This document shows positions 1 through 7,009 of a stretch of DNA of 39,308 bases, one piece after another. The DNA is from Shinella sp. SUS2 (GTDB lineage Bacteria > Pseudomonadota > Alphaproteobacteria > Rhizobiales > Rhizobiaceae), in the NCBI RefSeq assembly GCF_001262505.1, contig NZ_KQ410751.1, positions 1-39,308 on the forward strand, read 5' to 3'. The notes beneath the pieces are model-generated. The model did no database searches and was not told the origin of the DNA. It worked only from the letters and a program-made list of their open reading frames with translations. The translations under genes were made by a program, and so were the position numbers. The stretch's first letter is position 1; each line of letters starts with the position of its first letter.

Positions 1-177
1 CGCCTGCTCCGCTCACCGGCAAGGCCGGTTCGCTGCGGCCGCGGCCGCGCCGTCCTCACGGCGCTGCGGCTGGAAAATGAGCTGCTCCATCGGGAAACGG
101 GCAGTACGAGGAGCGCAGGATCTCGCTCGACGGTAGCCCGCCCCCATGCGAAGGGGTGGGCGCGTCCGTATCAGTGA
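1..177. other. Unassigned GC-rich left edge
   Basis: No convincing gene was found. One plus-strand frame is open from the window edge to a stop at 172-174, but it has low-complexity Arg/Ala-rich composition and matches nothing I recognise. The stretch around 36-50 is a run of GCGGCC repeats. It may be the noncoding flank of the toxin-antitoxin operon or the end of a gene lying outside the window. Confidence 0.3.
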
Positions 178-471
178 TCAGACGAGTTCCAGGTGAAGCC
201 TGCGACCGACGGCATTGGCAGCGCGGACCAGCACGGCAAGAGTTACGCCCTGATAGTCGGGGTCAAGAAGCCGGTCGAGCTGCGATCGACTGGTGTGCAG
301 CCGCTTCGCCATCTCGGCCTTGCCGATGTTCTGCTCTTTCATCGCCTGTTCAAGCTGATACGCGAGCACCCTTTTGATGGCGTGTTCGGTCGTTTCCTCG
401 TAGGTGCCTTGTTCTTTCAGAAAATCCTCGAAGGAGTCGCCGAGAGAACCGCGTTCGATTTCCGTATTCAT
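178..471 (-). CDS. higA: HigA-like XRE-family antitoxin
   Basis: This 97-residue protein is the predicted antitoxin and autorepressor of the toxin encoded just upstream on the same strand. Residues about 35-75 form an XRE-type helix-turn-helix (AMKEQNIGKAEMAKRLHTS, then SQLDRLLDPDYQGVT), followed by the LVRAANAVGRRL helix typical of HigA/Xre antitoxins. The start overlaps the end of the toxin gene by 4 bases (ATGA), which indicates translational coupling. Toxin-first order is characteristic of higBA loci. The pair probably stabilises the replicon. The family call comes from sequence pattern; the symbol is generic. Confidence 0.75.
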   Translation of the reverse strand: MNTEIERGSLGDSFEDFLKEQGTYEETTEHAIKRVLAYQLEQAMKEQNIGKAEMAKRLHTSRSQLDRLLDPDYQGVTLAVLVRAANAVGRRLHLELV

Positions 472-827
472 TTCAAACCTCTCATCCGTTGCTCGGCCAG
501 CTTCAATTCGGGTTGCGGGGTCTTCTGCGTCTTTTTGATGAATCCGTGCAACAGGGCCATGTGGCCGTCATGCACGCAAAACAGAACCCGCGAAATCCGG
601 CCGCCTGGTAGATTGGTGCGAATTTCCCAAAGCCCATTGGTCCCGCTCATTGGGCGGCAGAGGGGCATGCCAATCGGCCAACCGAATTCGGCCGTCCTGA
701 TATCGTCGCCGATGATCTTGCGATCCTCCTCGGACAGGTCCAGCAACCATTCCCGCACGGGCTGACGTCCGGATTCCGAGCGATAGAACTTTGCCGGTGA
801 TGTACCATAGTTGGTACATCGGCGCAA
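468..827 (-). CDS. higB: HigB/Gp49-like RelE-superfamily toxin
   Basis: This 119-residue protein resembles phage Gp49-like/HigB toxins, mRNA interferases of the RelE fold that act on the ribosome. Recognisable parts are the N-terminal KFYRSESGRQPVREWLLDL, the middle LWEIRTNLPGGRISRVLF and the C-terminal HGFIKKTQKTPQPELKLAEQR, the last being typical of the family. The only usable in-frame start I find is TTG at 827, which puts a 22-base inverted repeat (799-820) inside the first codons. Either the toxin begins with a rare start over its own operator, or the annotated start is slightly off. It is followed by the overlapping antitoxin gene. Confidence 0.72.
   Translation of the reverse strand: MRRCTNYGTSPAKFYRSESGRQPVREWLLDLSEEDRKIIGDDIRTAEFGWPIGMPLCRPMSGTNGLWEIRTNLPGGRISRVLFCVHDGHMALLHGFIKKTQKTPQPELKLAEQRMRGLK
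799..820. promoter_or_regulatory. Probable operator of the higBA pair
   Basis: A perfect inverted repeat has 8-base arms GATGTACC (799-806) and GGTACATC (813-820) with a 6-base spacer. It sits at the 5' end of the toxin gene, where HigA-type antitoxins usually bind for autoregulation. The regulator assignment is inferred from position and symmetry. Confidence 0.6.
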
Positions 828-914
828 CGAATTTCAAGAGGGGCGCATATCGCTGGTAGGGCAGGGGCCACCGGCCGGAGGTGGACGATTAGCCCTGCAT
901 CCGATCAAACGTAT

Positions 915-1244
915 CTAGGAATGATCGTGCGCGCGGCTTTTTGAAACCAGGTTGAAGAGCTGTGCGATGACGTCGGTCGTGTAGACCTGCTCCCCGTCAC
1001 GTTCATAGCTGGAATTCGAGATCCGGGATTCGACATAGACAAGGTCGCCTTGCCCGACGTTGCCTTCGATCCACTCGGCCTGTTTCTTGTCGAGGATCGT
1101 CACCTGGACCCAGTCGGTCGCGTTTTTCCGATCCCCATCCGCCATCCATTCGCGATTGGTCGCGATGTTCACTTTCAACACATTTTTGAGCGGTATCATA
1201 TTGCCGACATGGCCAAGAAGGGTGTGACGGTTGACAGTTCGCAT
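915..1244 (-). CDS. ssb: SSB-like single-stranded DNA-binding protein
   Basis: This 109-residue protein has an OB-fold similar to single-stranded DNA-binding proteins. Features are an N-terminal LLGHVGNMIPLKNVLKVNIATN strand pair, the DWVQVTILDKKQAEWI segment (the equivalent of the SSB 'T-W-H' region), GQGDLVYVESRISNSSY (the usual KG..V.VEG.L) and YTTDVIAQ. It lacks a long acidic C-terminal tail, so it is shorter than chromosomal SSB (about 150-180 residues). Plasmid-borne SSB-like proteins commonly protect transferred single strands during conjugation. It lies in the conjugation backbone next to a TrbM-like gene. Confidence 0.75.
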   Translation of the reverse strand: MRTVNRHTLLGHVGNMIPLKNVLKVNIATNREWMADGDRKNATDWVQVTILDKKQAEWIEGNVGQGDLVYVESRISNSSYERDGEQVYTTDVIAQLFNLVSKSRAHDHS

Positions 1245-1277
1245 GGATTTAAACCTTCCTTAACTGCTCGAAACCGT

Positions 1278-1802
1278 TTATTTGTGCAACTCGAACCAAT
1301 GCCGCTCGGTTTGGCCAGAGGTGTCATTCTTGATGTCGAAATAGTAAGGCTCTGACCTGAGCGGTCGGGACATGGAGACCGTTTGTATGCAGCTTCGCTG
1401 CCGATCAGAGTTATAGAGACCGTGCGTATTGCCCTGGCAAACGTTGACTGTCTTGACGCACAAGTCGCCGTTCCTGGCGAAGCCATTGCGGTCCCTGCTG
1501 CTTCCGACCTGATAGCCCTCCGGGCATTCCGCATACCTCTCGTAGCCCGGCGCTCCCGTGCCTCCTTCGGGGCAGGTCGGCCAATCGAACCCCGGTTTCT
1601 TCATCGCGAAGATAAGCCGGTTCATCGACGGATGGCAGGCGGGCACGCCCCTCCAGGATGGATTGGACGACGAAGCGCACAGCAGGACTTCGCAACCCCA
1701 CTCGCTTGCGAAAGCCGGGGAGGGAAACACGGCGGCCGTCAGAAGCATTCCGACGATGACGTTGACGGGTGTGGCTTTGGCAGACATCGGCAACCTTCTC
1801 AT
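1278..1802 (-). CDS. Secreted cysteine-rich TrbM-like conjugation protein
   Basis: This 174-residue protein starts with a signal peptide (hydrophobic residues about 14-32, cleavage probably after AFA). The mature part begins EWGCEVLLCASSS and includes PSWRGVPACHPSMNRLIFAM and PGFDWPTCPEGG. The CEVLLC...C pattern resembles the TrbM family of periplasmic conjugal-transfer proteins, but the likeness is weak. Eight cysteines in the mature part suggest disulfide bonds in the periplasm. It is transcribed divergently from the XRE regulator gene at 1840. A strong minus-strand promoter (TTGCTC, 17 bases, TATAAT) lies in the 37-base gap and overlaps the repeated operator motif, so regulation with the T4SS genes is likely. 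Confidence 0.6.
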   Translation of the reverse strand: MRRLPMSAKATPVNVIVGMLLTAAVFPSPAFASEWGCEVLLCASSSNPSWRGVPACHPSMNRLIFAMKKPGFDWPTCPEGGTGAPGYERYAECPEGYQVGSSRDRNGFARNGDLCVKTVNVCQGNTHGLYNSDRQRSCIQTVSMSRPLRSEPYYFDIKNDTSGQTERHWFELHK

Positions 1803-1818
1803 CCAACATACTAATTCG

Positions 1819-1832
1819 TAAATTATAGTTTA
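1819..1832. promoter_or_regulatory. T4SS-regulon operator motif, copy 1 (divergent promoter)
   Basis: TAAATTATAGTTTA is a near-perfect palindrome of the family NTAANTATARTTTA found six times in this window. It fills the gap between the TrbM-like gene and the XRE gene. On the minus strand it contains a consensus -10 (TATAAT, 1821-1826) 17 bases after TTGCTC. On the plus strand it ends 8 bases before the ATG at 1840, which has no clear ribosome-binding site, so a leaderless transcript is possible. Confidence 0.7.
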
Positions 1833-1839
1833 TCCGACG

Positions 1840-2103
1840 ATGGCGAGCAAGCGTAAGAAGCCTGACACTGATCTTGGCACGATGATCCTGCGAAACATGG
1901 CGATGGTCATGGAGCGCGAGCGGGAGAAGCGTGAGCTGACGAAAAAAGAGATGGCCCGCGTCTGTGAGATCACCAGTCCCTTTTATTTCGCTATTCTCAA
2001 CGCGACAGCGAACCCTTCCCTGCAGGTCATCACCAGGATCAGCACGAATTTGAAGGTTCCGCTGCAAGAGCTGATGATGGGTGTCAAATCCAGCGACGGT
2101 TGA
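1840..2103 (+). CDS. Small XRE-family transcriptional regulator
   Basis: This 87-residue protein has one helix-turn-helix domain filling most of its length: REKRELTKKEMARVCEITS is the first helix pair, then PFYFAILNATANPSLQVITRISTNLKVPLQELM is the recognition and closing part. There is no sensor domain. It stands divergent from the TrbM-like secreted gene, with the repeated palindrome directly in the gap. That is the usual layout of an autoregulated repressor. It is therefore my best candidate for the protein that binds the six NTAANTATARTTTA sites and controls the conjugation genes. That link is inferred from position. Confidence 0.75.
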   Translation: MASKRKKPDTDLGTMILRNMAMVMEREREKRELTKKEMARVCEITSPFYFAILNATANPSLQVITRISTNLKVPLQELMMGVKSSDG

Positions 2104-2155
2104 CATAGATCGTCCGCACGGCTTCGCCGCCGTGCTGACGCAGTTGCGCGTTTCG

Positions 2156-2169
2156 TAAACTATATTTAA
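2156..2169. promoter_or_regulatory. T4SS-regulon operator motif, copy 2
   Basis: TAAACTATATTTAA (reverse complement TTAAATATAGTTTA) has the same core as the other five copies. It lies 60 bases before the TTG start of the secreted protein at 2229 and includes a possible plus-strand -10 (TATATT). Confidence 0.65.
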
Positions 2170-2228
2170 TTACCGCCCCTAGGTGTTTCATGCCGAACAC
2201 GGCATTCGGACAAAAGGGGATCAACATC

Positions 2229-2654
2229 TTGAAGTACCCGGTGATATCAGCGCTGCTCCTGGCGGCGTCCACGGCGTCGGCTGCAGACAATCCAATGTGG
2301 CTTAGCAGCTTCACCTGGTCCTGCGCGTTTTCGACGGTCATTCGATGCGAGCGGGCGACCGATTGCGCATCGAGCGGGGAGGCGGGCAAGATCGCGGTGG
2401 CTTATCGCGAGAACCAGTGGATCGATCCGCAGGGAAAGACCCATCCGATCAAGCGCCACTATGTGCAGACCGTCGCCGGCAGTCCGATCGGCAGTGAGGT
2501 GAAGATCGAACTCGATACAAACGAGGTGATCTGGCTTTCACCGGCCGATGCGGCCGGAACATTTTCGGACAACTGGATCGGTGCGATGCTTTCGCCGAAA
2601 GCCGGCGTGATCGTGCAGGAGCTTCGGCCGCTGATCTGCAAGCCGATAAAATAG
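2229..2654 (+). CDS. Secreted hypothetical protein of the conjugation region
   Basis: I do not recognise the family. With the TTG start at 2229 (preceded by AAAAGGGG at 2212-2219) the protein begins with a textbook signal peptide, MKYPVISALLLAASTASA, cleaved before ADNP. An in-frame ATG at 2190 would add 13 polar residues and has no ribosome-binding site. The mature part of about 123 residues carries four cysteines (WSCAF, IRCER, TDCAS, LICKP), suggesting a disulfide-bonded periplasmic protein. It is single-gene, preceded by an operator motif shared with virB promoters, so a role in transfer is inferred. Confidence 0.6.
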   Translation: MKYPVISALLLAASTASAADNPMWLSSFTWSCAFSTVIRCERATDCASSGEAGKIAVAYRENQWIDPQGKTHPIKRHYVQTVAGSPIGSEVKIELDTNEVIWLSPADAAGTFSDNWIGAMLSPKAGVIVQELRPLICKPIK

Positions 2655-2698
2655 GTCTCAGCCATTGTGGCGTTCAGCTCTTCTGCCATGGCTGGGCC

Positions 2699-3097
2699 TC
2701 ATGCGACCTGACGCCCGTGGTTGAACCTTAACGCCCAGGCGCCGATGGTCTGGCTGTTGTCGGCGCGCGTTGCTCTCAGCCGGGAGAAGCCCGGCACGAG
2801 TGTCGGCTTCGCGTCGAAGGTCACCGGGATCGAGTAGATGTCCGCTGCGTAACGGTTCTGGAACCTGGCCTCGGCCTTTTCGACGAAGATCGGTCCGATA
2901 TCCCTGAATATCGACAGCAGAATGAGGACGATCCCCGTGCCTGCAACGACCAGTGACGTGCCAAACGGGGTTATCATGTAATCAAAGGCGGTCGCGAAAG
3001 CGTAAATCGTCGAAGGCAGAAGCAAGACGAGGGCGAAGAGCGTTTTTTCCCACCAGAACCTCGGTGCGCGCGGGAGTTCTTTTTTCGCCTCATCCAT
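2699..3097 (-). CDS. Small membrane protein, unknown function
   Basis: This 132-residue protein has two membrane segments near the N terminus (residues about 18-38, TLFALVLLLPSTIYAFATAF, and 44-66) and a soluble C-terminal half with SIPVTFDAKPTLVPGFSRLR. A good ribosome-binding site (GAAGGAG) precedes the ATG at 3097. It converges with the secreted protein gene at 2229. No family was recognised. It lies at the left boundary between conjugation backbone and the sulfur operon. Confidence 0.5.
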   Translation of the reverse strand: MDEAKKELPRAPRFWWEKTLFALVLLLPSTIYAFATAFDYMITPFGTSLVVAGTGIVLILLSIFRDIGPIFVEKAEARFQNRYAADIYSIPVTFDAKPTLVPGFSRLRATRADNSQTIGAWALRFNHGRQVA

Positions 3098-3385
3098 ATC
3101 GGATCTCCTTCAAAGTCTTTTGTCGACGAAAAACATAGACGAAGGGAGGTAGCGGATCAATTCACGCAGGTGCCTAAACGATCAAATTGATACGTTATAA
3201 CATATCGCATAAGTTCTATTATGGAACCGCGGCTTATATCGCTCGCGAAACAATGACAGCATTTTCAGCGTGCTGCAGGCCTCATAGTAGTCGGAGCAAC
3301 TCACAACGCCGTCAGGTGTAGGCCGGTGCACATTCTCGACAACCCGCTGCGACAATCTGGTCATCGAACCCCGTTGTAATTTCTT

Positions 3386-3414
3386 CATTATATATTATAT
3401 TATATTGTATAATG
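3386..3414. promoter_or_regulatory. AT-rich operator/promoter of the blh-bigR operon (BigR box)
   Basis: A 29-base, almost pure A/T inverted repeat has arms CATTATA (3386-3392) and TATAATG (3408-3414) around TATTATATTATATTG. The right arm contains a consensus -10 (TATAAT, 3408-3413). BigR repressors of Xylella and Agrobacterium are known to bind an AT-rich palindrome overlapping the -10 of their own blh operon, and this site fits that description in sequence and position. The rest of 3098-3435 holds no gene I would support. Confidence 0.7.
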
Positions 3415-3435
3415 TATCGAAACATGGAGTCAGGC

Positions 3436-4734
3436 ATGTCTGCCATCAAGATTTCTGAGAAGCTATCGGTCTCGCCGCAGCCGAGCGTCGACGTCATTCG
3501 GTCCCTGCGCAGCTTGGGGTTCACGACGCTGATCAACAACCGACCGGACGCCGAAGACGCTCTCCAGCCGGGAACGGACGCCGAAAAACAGGCGGGCGAG
3601 CATTGCGGCCTGTCCTACTCTTTCGTTCCTGTCACGCTCGGCACGATCACCGAAGCGGACGTGCGGTCGTTCCAGAAGGCGCTCGACGACTCCGGCGGAC
3701 CGGTTTTCGCACACTGCAAGTCCGGCACGAGATCTCTCAGCCTGTACCTGATCGGGGAGGTCCTCGACGGCCGGATGGCTGCTGAGGACGTCGTCGAATT
3801 CGGACGAGCCAACGGCTTCGACACTAGTGCAGCTGCGGCATGGCTCGAGCAGAACGCAACGCGTCGCCCGAAGGTGATGGGCTTCTTCGACAGGCGCACC
3901 TGGAGCGTCCAGTATGTTGTGTCCGATCCAGCGACGGGCAAGTGCGCCATCATCGATCCAGTGCTCGATTTCGACGAGAAGGCCGGAGCCACTGGCACCA
4001 TAAACGCCGACGCGATCCTCGACTATGTCCGGGAGAATGGCCTGACGGTGGAGTGGATCCTCGATACCCACCCACATGCCGACCATTTCTCCGCGGCCCA
4101 GTATTTGAAGGAGAAGACCGGTGGCAGAACCGCGATCGGCGAACGCGTTGTCGATGTTCAGAAGCTCTGGAAGGAGATCTACAACTGGCCTGAGCTAGCG
4201 ATCGACGGCTCGCAATGGGACCGGCTTTTCGCACATGGTGAGACGTTCAAGGTCGGCTCCATCGACACCAAGGTGATGTTCTCGCCAGGGCATACACTTG
4301 CCTCGATCACCTATGTGGTCGGCGACGCGGCCTTCGTTCATGACACGCTGTTTATGCCCGACAGCGGCACGGCGCGCGCCGACTTCCCCGGCGGTGATGT
4401 CCGCATCCTATGGAAGTCGATTCAGGATATCCTCGCTCTCCCGGACGAGACACGCATCTTCACCGGACACGACTACCAGCCGGACGGCCGTGCTCCGCGC
4501 TGGGAAAGCACCGTGGCCGAGCAGAAGAAATTCAACGAGCATCTTGCTGGCGTGACAGAAGAACAGTTCGTGACGCTCCGGACGAAGCGTGACAAGACGC
4601 TGCCCATGCCGAAGCTCATCCTGCATGCCCTGCAGGTGAACATCCGCGGTGGGCGACTGCCGGAGCCGGAAGCGAACGGCAAGCGCTACCTGAAGTTTCC
4701 GCTCGACGCATTGCAGGGAGCCGCATGGGAATGA
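3436..4734 (+). CDS. blh: Blh: bifunctional sulfurtransferase / persulfide (sulfur) dioxygenase
   Basis: This 432-residue fusion protein oxidises sulfide-derived persulfide to sulfite and transfers sulfur. Residues 1-110 are the DUF442/TIGR01244-type rhodanese-phosphatase-like domain with the active-site loop HCKSGTRS (Cys94). Residues about 140-380 are a metallo-beta-lactamase fold of the ETHE1/persulfide dioxygenase type, with metal ligands in THPHADH (His212, His214, Asp216, His217), SPGHTLASI and FTGHDY. ATG 3436 is chosen because GGAG lies 6 bases upstream; an upstream in-frame ATG at 3412 falls inside the operator. It heads an operon with bigR and sulfur-compound transporters, each overlapping the next by 4 bases, and should be derepressed by sulfide. 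Confidence 0.9.
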   Translation: MSAIKISEKLSVSPQPSVDVIRSLRSLGFTTLINNRPDAEDALQPGTDAEKQAGEHCGLSYSFVPVTLGTITEADVRSFQKALDDSGGPVFAHCKSGTRSLSLYLIGEVLDGRMAAEDVVEFGRANGFDTSAAAAWLEQNATRRPKVMGFFDRRTWSVQYVVSDPATGKCAIIDPVLDFDEKAGATGTINADAILDYVRENGLTVEWILDTHPHADHFSAAQYLKEKTGGRTAIGERVVDVQKLWKEIYNWPELAIDGSQWDRLFAHGETFKVGSIDTKVMFSPGHTLASITYVVGDAAFVHDTLFMPDSGTARADFPGGDVRILWKSIQDILALPDETRIFTGHDYQPDGRAPRWESTVAEQKKFNEHLAGVTEEQFVTLRTKRDKTLPMPKLILHALQVNIRGGRLPEPEANGKRYLKFPLDALQGAAWE

Positions 4735-5072
4735 GCACCGACTCAGAGAAAATGATGAAGGCGCGGCTCTCTCCCGCCGAGATGGCGGGCCGAGCCGGAG
4801 CCGTCGCCGATCTTCTGAAGACGTTGTCCCACCAGGCGCGTCTGATGATCGTATGCACGCTGGTCGAGGGCGAGTTCTCGGTCGGCGAACTCGAGGAAAA
4901 GCTTGACGTCCATCAGCCGCATCTTTCGCAGCATCTGACCGTGCTGCGGAGCTCTGGCATCGTCGAAACCCGGCGGGAGGGAAAGCAGATCTTCTACCGC
5001 CTGACCGAGGAGAAAGCCGCACAGCTGGTCTCCGCCCTCTATGACATCTTCTGCGTAAAGGAAGAGACATGA
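4731..5072 (+). CDS. bigR: BigR, ArsR-family persulfide-sensing repressor
   Basis: This 113-residue winged-helix repressor of the ArsR/SmtB family has a DNA-binding helix at VHQPHLSQHLTVLRSSGIVE and a wing at REGKQIFYRL. With the start at 4731 (ATGA overlap with blh, GGGAG 10 bases upstream) the two cysteines fall at positions 42 and 108. These match the redox pair described for Xylella BigR, which forms a disulfide or polysulfide bridge and releases DNA when sulfide or persulfide accumulates. The in-frame ATG at 4725 would shift the numbering by two. It presumably binds the box at 3386-3414. Confidence 0.88.
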   Translation: MSTDSEKMMKARLSPAEMAGRAGAVADLLKTLSHQARLMIVCTLVEGEFSVGELEEKLDVHQPHLSQHLTVLRSSGIVETRREGKQIFYRLTEEKAAQLVSALYDIFCVKEET

Positions 5073-5479
5073 GCATCTATTTCCAGTCGCTGAGCGGCGG
5101 CATGTTGATCGGCGCCTCCGCGGTCATGCTCCTGCTCTTGAACGGCCGGATTGCCGGCATCAGCGGCATTGTCGGGCGTCTGGCTCAAGGCGTCGGCCTG
5201 ACCACCAATCTTGCGTTCGTTCTTGGCCTCCTGCTCGGGCCGCTCGTCTACCTGCTGGTCATTGGTGGCTGGCCGACTGTTGAGATCATCACAGCCTGGC
5301 CGCTGATCATCGTGGCCGGACTGCTGGTCGGCTTCGGCTCGCGGATGGGATCCGGCTGCACCAGCGGACACGGCGTGCTCGGGCTTGCCCGCCTGTCGCC
5401 GCGATCGATGGTGGCCGTTGCCACATTCCTGTCCGCGGGCGTGGTCGCGGTCGCCATTCTACGAGGTTTCGGACTATGA
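5069..5479 (+). CDS. YeeE/YedE-family half-transporter (first of pair)
   Basis: This 136-residue integral membrane protein has four hydrophobic spans and the signature GSRMGSGCTSGHGVLGLARL near residues 90-110. The Cys in GCTSGHG is the sulfur-relay cysteine conserved in YeeE/YedE (thiosulfate-type) transporters and in PmpA/PmpB. It is a half-size form that pairs with the next gene, with which it overlaps by 4 bases. In bigR operons such pairs are thought to move sulfur compounds (thiosulfate, sulfide or persulfide) across the inner membrane. The transported ion is not evident from sequence. Confidence 0.82.
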   Translation: MSIYFQSLSGGMLIGASAVMLLLLNGRIAGISGIVGRLAQGVGLTTNLAFVLGLLLGPLVYLLVIGGWPTVEIITAWPLIIVAGLLVGFGSRMGSGCTSGHGVLGLARLSPRSMVAVATFLSAGVVAVAILRGFGL

Positions 5480-5907
5480 ACAGGACCATCTATCAGTTCG
5501 GCGCCGCCCTCTTATCCGGCATCGTCTTCGGCTTCGGCCTGTCGCTTTCGGGCATGCTCAATCCGGTTCGCGTCCGAGGCTTCCTTGACGTCTTCGGCAA
5601 CTGGGATCCAAGTCTTGCCTTCGTCCTCGGCGGCGCCGTCGCTGTCGCCTTCATCGGCGTTCAGGTGATGAAGAAGATGCGCCATCCCACCTTCGACGAC
5701 AGTTTCCATGTGCCCACGACCCGGAAGATCGACGCGCCGCTGCTCATCGGATCGGCCTTGTTCGGAATTGGCTGGGGGATCGGCGGCTTCTGTCCCGGCC
5801 CTGCAGTCGCCTCCCTATCGGTTGGCATCCCACAAACGGTGTTGTTCGTCGCCGCCATGTTAATCGGTATGGCAGTCTACGACAGAGCGTGGAGCAGAAG
5901 AACATGA
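5476..5907 (+). CDS. YeeE/YedE-family half-transporter (second of pair)
   Basis: This 143-residue membrane protein is the partner of the preceding gene. Spans are at about 8-28, 44-62, 84-104 and 115-135. It contains FGFGLSLSGMLNPVRVRGFLD and the second conserved cysteine motif GWGIGGFCPGPA (residues about 95-106). Together the two halves make the equivalent of one full-length YeeE. Its stop overlaps the ATG of the TauE gene (ATGA), so all five genes from blh are translationally coupled. Confidence 0.82.
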   Translation: MNRTIYQFGAALLSGIVFGFGLSLSGMLNPVRVRGFLDVFGNWDPSLAFVLGGAVAVAFIGVQVMKKMRHPTFDDSFHVPTTRKIDAPLLIGSALFGIGWGIGGFCPGPAVASLSVGIPQTVLFVAAMLIGMAVYDRAWSRRT

Positions 5908-6683
5908 TTGGTTCCGTTCTAGCGGCTGTCGGCTCCGGCGGGATCGTCGGCTTCATGCTCGGCCTTCTCGGCGGCGGCGGCTCGATCCTGGCGACCCCGC
6001 TCCTCCTCTACGTCGTCGGAGTCGCGCAGCCTCATGTCGCGATTGGAACCGGTGCGCTTGCAGTTTCGGTCAACGCTTTCGCGAACTTTACGAGCCACGC
6101 AATCAAGGGACACGTCTGGTGGCGGTGCGCCGCGGTGTTTGCAGCGCTCGGCGTCCTCGGCGCGCTAGCAGGCTCCAGCCTCGGAAAGGCGATGGACGGA
6201 GACCGACTGATTCTCCTGTTCGGCATTCTGATGGTCGTCGTCGGCGCCCTGATGCTTAAGCCCAGGAAGCCGCCGTCGGTCGAAAGCCGGCCGATCGACC
6301 TTAAGATGTGCTTTGTCACAGCAGCCGTGGCGCTGGCCGCCGGAGCGGCGTCAGGCTTCTTCGGGATCGGCGGGGGGTTCCTGATTGTGCCAGGTCTGAT
6401 GCTGGCAACCGGCATGCCGATGATCAATGCGATCGGCACGTCGCTTCTGTCCGTCGGCGCCTTCGGACTGGCGACCGCGCTGAACTATGCGGCATCCGGG
6501 CTGGTGGACTGGTGGCTTGCAACGGAGTTCATCGGTGGAGGCATCGCAGGCGGCATCCTCGGAATGAGGCTGGCAACTCGACTGAGTGGCTACAAGAACA
6601 CACTCAACCGTCTGTTCGCGGCGCTCATCTTCGTCGTCGCTGGCTACATCTTCTACCGAAGCTGGGGGCCGACGATGGCTTGA
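5904..6683 (+). CDS. TauE/SafE-family sulfite/sulfonate exporter
   Basis: This 259-residue membrane protein of the TauE/SafE (DUF81) family has two homologous halves, each opening with a Gly-rich loop (GLLGGGGSILATPLLLY near residue 20 and GFFGIGGGFLIVPGLML near 155). In blh-bigR operons this exporter is thought to remove the sulfite produced by the dioxygenase. ATG 5904 is chosen because it overlaps the previous stop and has GGAG 9 bases upstream; a GTG at 5889 is less likely. It is the last clearly coupled gene of the sulfur operon. Confidence 0.85.
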   Translation: MIGSVLAAVGSGGIVGFMLGLLGGGGSILATPLLLYVVGVAQPHVAIGTGALAVSVNAFANFTSHAIKGHVWWRCAAVFAALGVLGALAGSSLGKAMDGDRLILLFGILMVVVGALMLKPRKPPSVESRPIDLKMCFVTAAVALAAGAASGFFGIGGGFLIVPGLMLATGMPMINAIGTSLLSVGAFGLATALNYAASGLVDWWLATEFIGGGIAGGILGMRLATRLSGYKNTLNRLFAALIFVVAGYIFYRSWGPTMA

Positions 6684-7009
6684 TCACAATGTCCGCCACG
6701 GTGCCTCTGTGCGTGGCGTTCCACTCACGACGCCGGGAATAATGGGCGCTACAGACAAGGTGCTACCTTGGGTCCAACGCTCCGACATACGCAGGTTGCA
6801 GCGTTCAGACGCTATGCCTTTCTGCTTATGCCAACTGTCCGTTCAAATTGGGGGGCGACACGAGAGCCTTTCGGGGCTAATTCACAATTGGCGCGATTAT
6901 TGGCGCTCTTGGAGGACTCATCGGGCTCGGCGGCGCGGAGTTCCGCCTCCCAATCCTGATCGGGCTCTTCAACTTTGCAGCGCTTGAGGCTGTCATCCTC
7001 AACAAAGCG

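Noticed and set aside
3182..3388. Open frame of 68 codons on the minus strand, divergent from blh
   Set aside because: It overlaps the AT-rich BigR operator, has no recognisable domain or ribosome-binding site and an unusual composition; probably noncoding.
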